Assembly: GCA_945862325.1 (NCBI GenBank)
Contig: CAMAXZ010000006.1
Coordinates: 1 to 64,000 of the forward strand
Direction: 5' to 3'
DNA length: 64,000 nucleotides
Origin: Klebsiella pneumoniae
GTDB taxonomy: Bacteria; Myxococcota_A; UBA796; SXON01
Shown here: positions 59,861-64,000 of the stretch, in pieces
How the letters are laid out: every line of letters begins with the position of its first letter
Numbering within the stretch: position 1 is the stretch's first letter
Notes under the pieces: generated by a model
The model's input: the letters and a program-made list of their open reading frames with translations, nothing else
Told to the model about the DNA's origin: nothing
Database searches by the model: none
Position numbers and translations under genes: made by a program

Positions 59861-60532
59861 GTGAGGCGGCGGGGCGGGATGGACGACGCGTGGCGGGAGG
59901 TGCGTCGGCGGGCCGCGCGTGTGGGCTGGCGGGCGCGTCTGCGGGTGTCCCAGCGTCGTCTCGTCACACCGTTTGCCGTGGCCGCGTCCGAGCTCCCCAC
60001 GCACGGCCGCATCCTCGACGTCGGCTGTGGATATGGGCTCCTCTCGGGGCTGCTCGCGTTGCATGCCCCGGCGCGCCGGCTCGTGGGCGTCGACATCGAC
60101 GTCGCGAAGGTCGCGCGCGCGCGCGCGTTGTTCGGCGACCTCGCGCGGTTCGAGGCGGTCGACGTCGACGCCGGCGGCGCGCTCCCTCCCGCGGATCACG
60201 CGGTGATCTGGGACGTGCTGCACCATGTGGCCGACGCCGACGCCCTTCTGGCCCGTGTCGCCGCCGCGCTCCCACCCGGCGGCCTGCTCCTGGTGAAGGA
60301 GAACGACACCGAGCCCCCGTGGAAGCTAACGATCGCCCACGCGATCGAGCGGCTCGCGGTGCCCACCGGCATCACGCTGTCGGCGCCCGTTCGGTTCCGG
60401 TCACGCGTCGAGTGGCGCGCGGCGCTCCGCGCCGCCGGCTTCGACGTGCTCCGGGCCGAGCACCTCGTCGCCCGCGAGGGGTTCTTCGTGCCGCACTCCC
60501 TGTTCCTCGCGCGCGTGGCCCGCGCGGCTTGA
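59861..60532 (+). CDS. SAM-dependent class I methyltransferase
   Basis: 223 residues from GTG 59861; an ATG at 59879 would shorten it by six. Motif I ILDVGCGYGLLSGLLA, motif II region VGVDIDVAKVARA, and VIWDVLHHVADADALLARVA identify a methyltransferase_11/23-like domain, with GGLLLVKEND after. Substrate unknown, small molecule or lipid. Divergent from the GT2 gene with only 23 bp between the start codons, so the two share one promoter region. Confidence 0.9.
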   Translation: MRRRGGMDDAWREVRRRAARVGWRARLRVSQRRLVTPFAVAASELPTHGRILDVGCGYGLLSGLLALHAPARRLVGVDIDVAKVARARALFGDLARFEAVDVDAGGALPPADHAVIWDVLHHVADADALLARVAAALPPGGLLLVKENDTEPPWKLTIAHAIERLAVPTGITLSAPVRFRSRVEWRAALRAAGFDVLRAEHLVAREGFFVPHSLFLARVARAA

Positions 60533-60540
60533 GCGCCTGC

Positions 60541-60939
60541 TCAGTCGACCCCGCCCGCCCGCCCTTGTTTCACCTCGCCGCGCCGCCGCTTCTCGTCCAG
60601 GCGCCGCCGGTTGGACGCGCGCGTCGGGGCCGTGGGGCGGCGCACGCGCGGCACCTCGCACGCCCGCGCGATGAGCTCTTCGAGGCGCTCGACCGCGTCG
60701 CGGCGGTTGCGCTCCTGGGTGCGAAAGCGGTTGGCGACGAGCACCAGGACGCCGTCGGCGGTCATCCGCCGCCCCGCGAGGACGCGCAGCCGGGCCTTGA
60801 CGGCGTCCGGCAGGCTCGGGGAGCCCGCGATGTCGATCCGGAGCTGGACCGCGGTGGACACCTTGTTCACGTTCTGGCCGCCCGGTCCGCCGGCGCGGAC
60901 GAACGTCTCCTCGATCTCGGCTGGGTCGAGGCGGATCAT
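60541..60939 (-). CDS. arfB: Ribosome-rescue peptidyl-tRNA hydrolase ArfB-like
   Basis: 132 residues, the size of ArfB/YaeJ. The GGQ motif is at 20-22 (FVRAGGPGGQNVNKVS), with RLRVLAGRRMTADGVLVL, and the basic C-terminal tail that enters the empty mRNA channel (SNRRRLDEKRRRGEVKQGR). It frees ribosomes stalled on mRNA without a stop codon. ATG 60939 overlaps the stop of the aspartoacylase-family gene by 4 bp. Last gene of a run of four. Confidence 0.95.
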   Translation of the reverse strand: MIRLDPAEIEETFVRAGGPGGQNVNKVSTAVQLRIDIAGSPSLPDAVKARLRVLAGRRMTADGVLVLVANRFRTQERNRRDAVERLEELIARACEVPRVRRPTAPTRASNRRRLDEKRRRGEVKQGRAGGVD

Positions 60940-61916
60940 GGCTCGCTCATCGCCCAGGTGCACACCGGCACGCCCGCCACCACGTGGGCGCGCTCGGCGT
61001 GGCTCACGACGAAGCCCGGCGTCTCGGCGGCCAGCTCCTCCACCACGGCGCCCGCGAGCGAACGCACCTCGGCCACGATCGCGCCCGGGGCAAGCAAGAC
61101 CCCGGGGGGAACCCTGGGAAACAGGACGCCGCTCACGCTCGCGCGAGGTCCGGCGTCGCGCCGCCACGGGCCTCCGCCGACGCGGGTCGCGTGCGCCGCG
61201 CTCGCCTCCGGCACCATGTCGAGCGCCGCCAGCACGCCGAGCACCCCGTCCACCGCGGTGTCCACCGCCCGCGGATCGAGGTACAACCGGGGCCCCGCCT
61301 CGATGGTCAGCGCCGGCACCTGCAAGCGGTTCAGCACGGCGCCCGTGAGGGAACGATCGAGGCGATACCTCGCGTAGCGGTCTTCCGGGTACTCGTGGAG
61401 CACGGTCAGCCCGGTGGCGTCCGCCAGCGCGCGCGTGTGCGTCAGGAGCGGCTCGCGGTGCATGGGGCGCAGGCCGGTCGGGCGGTCGATGAGGGTGTAG
61501 GGGATGCTCGCCGGGGCGTCGGCGTGCAGGTCGATCAGCGCGTCGGGGTGGCGCGCGCCGAGCTCGGTCCAGATCGCGTACGCGAGCCGCTCCGACGGGC
61601 TGCCCTGCGCGTCGCCCGGGAAGAGCCGGTTCAGATCTTGATCGTCCTCGGGGACCTTTCGCGCCCGCCGCTCCAGGCCCTCGGGGTTCAAGCTCGGATA
61701 CAGGTGCACCGTGCCGCGTGTCAGGCGGTGCTCGAGGAGCCCGAGGAGGCGCAGCACCGCGCCGACGCCGGTCGTCTCGTCGCCGTGGATGTTCGCGGAC
61801 ACCACCACGACCGGCCCCTTCGCGGCGGCGCGCTTCTCGGCGGGCGCCGCGACCGTGACGACCGTGAGGTCGAGGCCCCGGCTCGGCAGGGGTACCCGGG
61901 AGACGATGCGCGGCAT
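60936..61916 (-). CDS. Succinylglutamate desuccinylase/aspartoacylase-family amidohydrolase
   Basis: 326 residues. Zinc ligands of the M14-like fold are seen in SANIHGDETTG (H-x-x-E) and in LIDLHADAPAS (H). NPEGLERRARKVPEDDQDLN contains the substrate-binding Arg/Asn cluster. The C-terminal half is a lipoyl-like beta domain (SGVLFPRVPPGVLLAPGAIV) as in the family. It hydrolyses an N-acyl amino acid or similar amide; substrate not known. 31 bp after the methyltransferase gene, and overlapping arfB. Confidence 0.9.
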   Translation of the reverse strand: MPRIVSRVPLPSRGLDLTVVTVAAPAEKRAAAKGPVVVVSANIHGDETTGVGAVLRLLGLLEHRLTRGTVHLYPSLNPEGLERRARKVPEDDQDLNRLFPGDAQGSPSERLAYAIWTELGARHPDALIDLHADAPASIPYTLIDRPTGLRPMHREPLLTHTRALADATGLTVLHEYPEDRYARYRLDRSLTGAVLNRLQVPALTIEAGPRLYLDPRAVDTAVDGVLGVLAALDMVPEASAAHATRVGGGPWRRDAGPRASVSGVLFPRVPPGVLLAPGAIVAEVRSLAGAVVEELAAETPGFVVSHAERAHVVAGVPVCTWAMSEP

Positions 61917-61947
61917 CTTCGCGGTGTATCGCGTCGGTCCGCGCGGC

Positions 61948-63180
61948 TCAGCGCACCGCGGCGACCACGAACTTCAGATATCGACCTTCGGGGAAGTGCA
62001 GCGCCGCCGCGAAGTCGGGCGCCTGGTTGCCGTCGTGCAGGAGCGCGAGGGTTCGCCCGGCCTTGCGGGCGCCCTCGACGAGCATGCCCTGAAACTTGTG
62101 CGGGCTCACCGACCCAAGGTTGCTCGCGGCGATCAGCCAGCCGCCCGGCGCGACGACGCGCACGCACGCCGCCACCAGCCGGGCGTAGTCCTGCTCGCCG
62201 GACCACGGCCCGTCGGCGCCGTGGCTGTGGCCGGGCGGGTCGGCGAGCACGAGATCGAAGCGCCGTCCGGTGCGGCGCAGGCGGTCGAGGGCCCGGAAGC
62301 TGTCCTCGGCCAGGAGCTCCCCGGCCGGGAGGCCGTTCAACGCGAAGTTCGCCGCCGCGCGATCGAGGTACGAGGGGGAGAGATCGACCGTGGTCGTGGC
62401 GGACGCGCCGTGGAGCGCGGCGGCCACCGAGAAGGCGCCGGTGTGCGCGAAGAGATTCAGGAGGGACCGCCCTCGCCAGTGGGGCTCGAGCCAGGCGCGG
62501 TTGTCACGCATGTCGGGGAACAGCCCGACGTCCTTGCCGCCGTTGCCCGGCCGGACCGCGAACCGCACGCCGCGCTCGACGATCACGACCTCGCCGGGAT
62601 CATCGCCGAAGATCGGCCCGGGTTCGATCGCCCAACGACGGGGCTCCGGCTCTCGCGGATCCGGGCGGTGCGCGAGGTGGGCGGAGACGAGCGCCGGGCG
62701 CAGGGCACGAAGCTCGCCCACGAGCAACGGGAGGAGGCCGAGGAGGGAAGGGGAGTCGAGGGAGACGACGGCGTGGTCGCCCCACACGTCGACGCGAATC
62801 CCAGGAAGATCGTCGTTCTCTGCGTTCACCCATCGCCAAGCGGTCGACTCCGCGGGGATCGTGGCGCGTCGGAGCGCGAGCGCCGCCTCGAGCCGGCCCC
62901 GCAGGAGGGGACCGTCGATCGGGCCCTCGTCCGCGCGGAAGCGTCGCGCCGCGATCCAGCCGTCGTCGGCGATGGCCGTGCCGAGCGCCTCGCCGGAGGC
63001 GGCGCGCAGCGGGATCGCGTCGCCGGGGCGCGCGCGCCCGGCGGTGAGCTCCTTGGGGTAGACCCACGGAAACCCCTGGCGCAGCCACTTCTCGCTGTAG
63101 CCGTTGACCGTGTAGCCGACGGTCGCGACGGGCTTCTTGGCGTCGGGCCCGCGCGTGCCGACGCCGCGGCGCGCGCTCAG
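61948..63180 (-). CDS. RlmI-like class I SAM-dependent rRNA methyltransferase, CTG start
   Basis: 410 residues. A PUA-like N-terminus (GFPWVYPKELTAGRARPGDA) is followed by the RlmI/PUA-methyltransferase signature: KDVGLFPDMRDNRAWL, LLNLFAHTGAFSVAAAL, TTVDLSPSYLDRAAANFALN and DLVLADPPGHSHG. It should methylate a cytosine in 23S rRNA or a related base. No ATG, GTG or TTG lies in frame between the upstream stop and the conserved region. A CTG at 63180 overlaps the stop of the gene before by 4 bp (CTGA), copying the ATGA/GTGA/TTGA couplings seen elsewhere, so CTG is the likely start. Confidence 0.88.
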   Translation of the reverse strand: MSARRGVGTRGPDAKKPVATVGYTVNGYSEKWLRQGFPWVYPKELTAGRARPGDAIPLRAASGEALGTAIADDGWIAARRFRADEGPIDGPLLRGRLEAALALRRATIPAESTAWRWVNAENDDLPGIRVDVWGDHAVVSLDSPSLLGLLPLLVGELRALRPALVSAHLAHRPDPREPEPRRWAIEPGPIFGDDPGEVVIVERGVRFAVRPGNGGKDVGLFPDMRDNRAWLEPHWRGRSLLNLFAHTGAFSVAAALHGASATTTVDLSPSYLDRAAANFALNGLPAGELLAEDSFRALDRLRRTGRRFDLVLADPPGHSHGADGPWSGEQDYARLVAACVRVVAPGGWLIAASNLGSVSPHKFQGMLVEGARKAGRTLALLHDGNQAPDFAAALHFPEGRYLKFVVAAVR

Positions 63181-64000
63181 AGCTGCGGCTCCCGAAGCGC
63201 GACGACGCTCGTGCCGAGGAGGAACACGTCCCCCGCGGTGACGCTGGTCGGGGCGGCCAGGCGGTGGAGTTGGCCGCGCGCGTCGAGCAGGAGCGTGGCG
63301 CAGGTCTCGTGAAGGGGCACGACCTGGGCCTGGCCGTCGAACGCCGTGACCGAGGCCTGGCGGCGCCCGGTGAGCACCTTGTCGAGGGTGAAGCCCTTCT
63401 CCCGCGCGCGGAGGGCGCGCGGGCCGGAGAGCCAGCGGATGTTGTCCTGGTTGCTGCGATCCGGCAGCAGCAGGCCCGGGTGATTCGGCTCGCGCCCGAG
63501 CTCGACGTGCTGACCGTCGGCCACGCCGAGGCGCATCTGGGTGTCGCCGACGAGGGCGCCGAGGTAACCCTCCGCCTCGAGCGCGTGGTACACGAGCGCC
63601 CCCGCGGGCGTGCGCACGGTGAGGCCGCTCGTCAGCGCGACCGTGGCGTTGATCGCCGCGGCCTGGCCGCCGACCTGGACGCCGGGCGCCAACACCGTGA
63701 TGGACGCGCCGTTCGTGCCGACGTCGACCCGGACGACGGCGCGCTCGGAGCGGTTGACCCACCGGCCGTCGGGGAGCTGGTCGTAGCTGTAGCCGGCGAC
63801 GACCTCCGCGAGGGGCACCGCCGGCAGCGCGAGCCCGGCGACCACGAGCTCCACCGAGGCGGAGCGGTCCGTGTCGATGATGATCGTGTCCGAACCGCGG
63901 TTTGCCATCGCCGGCCGTTCGTGCGCCTGGATGGCCGACCGGATGGCCTGCGGCGTGGCGATGACGAGGTTGCGGCCGGAGCGGGCCCACTCGTAGCGAT
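63177..64000 (-). CDS. Protein of unknown function, 5' end outside the window
   Basis: At least 274 codons; the frame is open to the right edge (RYEWARSGRNLVIATPQAIR...), upstream of an internal ATG at 63908, so the true start lies beyond 64000. The C-terminal 240 residues contain beta-rich sequence (AVVRVDVGTNGASITVLAPG; HETCATLLLDARGQLHRLAA) and two Gly-rich turns. No family recognised. The N-terminal part visible looks helical. It is the upstream partner in an operon with the RlmI-like, amidohydrolase and arfB genes. Confidence 0.6.
   Translation of the reverse strand, partial: RYEWARSGRNLVIATPQAIRSAIQAHERPAMANRGSDTIIIDTDRSASVELVVAGLALPAVPLAEVVAGYSYDQLPDGRWVNRSERAVVRVDVGTNGASITVLAPGVQVGGQAAAINATVALTSGLTVRTPAGALVYHALEAEGYLGALVGDTQMRLGVADGQHVELGREPNHPGLLLPDRSNQDNIRWLSGPRALRAREKGFTLDKVLTGRRQASVTAFDGQAQVVPLHETCATLLLDARGQLHRLAAPTSVTAGDVFLLGTSVVALREPQL

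Overview
The window looks like chromosomal DNA of a high-GC member of the Myxococcota (deltaproteobacterial type). The pointers are very high GC with GC-rich third codon positions, a MYXO-CTERM-like C-terminal sorting tag on a secreted subtilase (end at 27247), MopE-type metal-binding/FG-GAP repeats (50499-51691), many lipoproteins with Asp/Thr/Ser-Asp low-complexity spacers behind the lipobox, and large hybrid histidine kinases. No rRNA, tRNA, CRISPR array, prophage or insertion sequence was recognised. About 60 protein genes can be supported. Most sit in tight operons with 1-4 bp stop/start overlaps.

Layout. 1-4.7 kb is a disturbed segment. Three copies of a GC-rich structured repeat (25-283, 1362-1619 and a half copy 4352-4458) lie against broken genes: a metzincin protease fragment, a beta-propeller fragment and an acidic C-terminal fragment. 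4.7-6.6 kb holds two vapBC toxin-antitoxin pairs, the second with a truncated toxin, and a DUF1801 gene. 6.7-10.8 kb is a three-gene operon of a small protein, a double-domain KaiC-like ATPase and a hybrid histidine kinase. 11.0-13.1 kb pairs a 1-Cys peroxiredoxin with an FAD/NAD(P) protein. 13.2-16.4 kb has a beta-lactamase-fold lipoprotein divergent from a ferritin-like/[4Fe-4S]/double CDGSH fusion protein. 16.6-21.3 kb is a five-gene operon (SDR, membrane protein, propeller lipoprotein, response regulator, histidine kinase).

21.7-25.7 kb contains a small lipoprotein, a decayed ECF sigma factor, a LysR regulator divergent from a truncated carboxymuconolactone-decarboxylase-type gene, a condensation/acyltransferase-like protein and a 3-methyladenine DNA glycosylase. 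25.6-31.3 kb encodes the subtilase and its lipoprotein partner, an unknown protein with thymidine kinase, and a lipoprotein M19 dipeptidase. 31.4-41.7 kb holds secreted propeller proteins, an AlgI-like MBOAT O-acyltransferase, a possible SGNH-type partner, a DUF2786 protein, a 2H phosphoesterase and a YozG-like HTH/DUF2975 pair with palindromic operators. 41.8-51.7 kb has the MaeB-type malic enzyme, a HypA-like zinc protein, a Suv3-like helicase operon, an MBL-like protein and a frameshifted MopE-like lipoprotein. 51.7-64 kb carries a dCache-HK-REC-HPt kinase, an FAD dehydrogenase, an HSL esterase, two envelope glycosyltransferases, a methyltransferase, ArfB, an aspartoacylase-family amidohydrolase, an RlmI-like methyltransferase and a gene that runs off the right end.

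Main themes are envelope and secretion (lipoproteins, O-acylation, glycosyl transfer), signalling (three histidine kinases, one KaiC-like ATPase, three regulators), redox/iron-sulfur proteins, and RNA/ribosome maintenance. The clearest candidate for something undescribed is the repeat family at the left end: a structured element with an outward promoter-like end that ends in a G/C-rich leaderless start codon and lies exactly at the broken ends of several genes.
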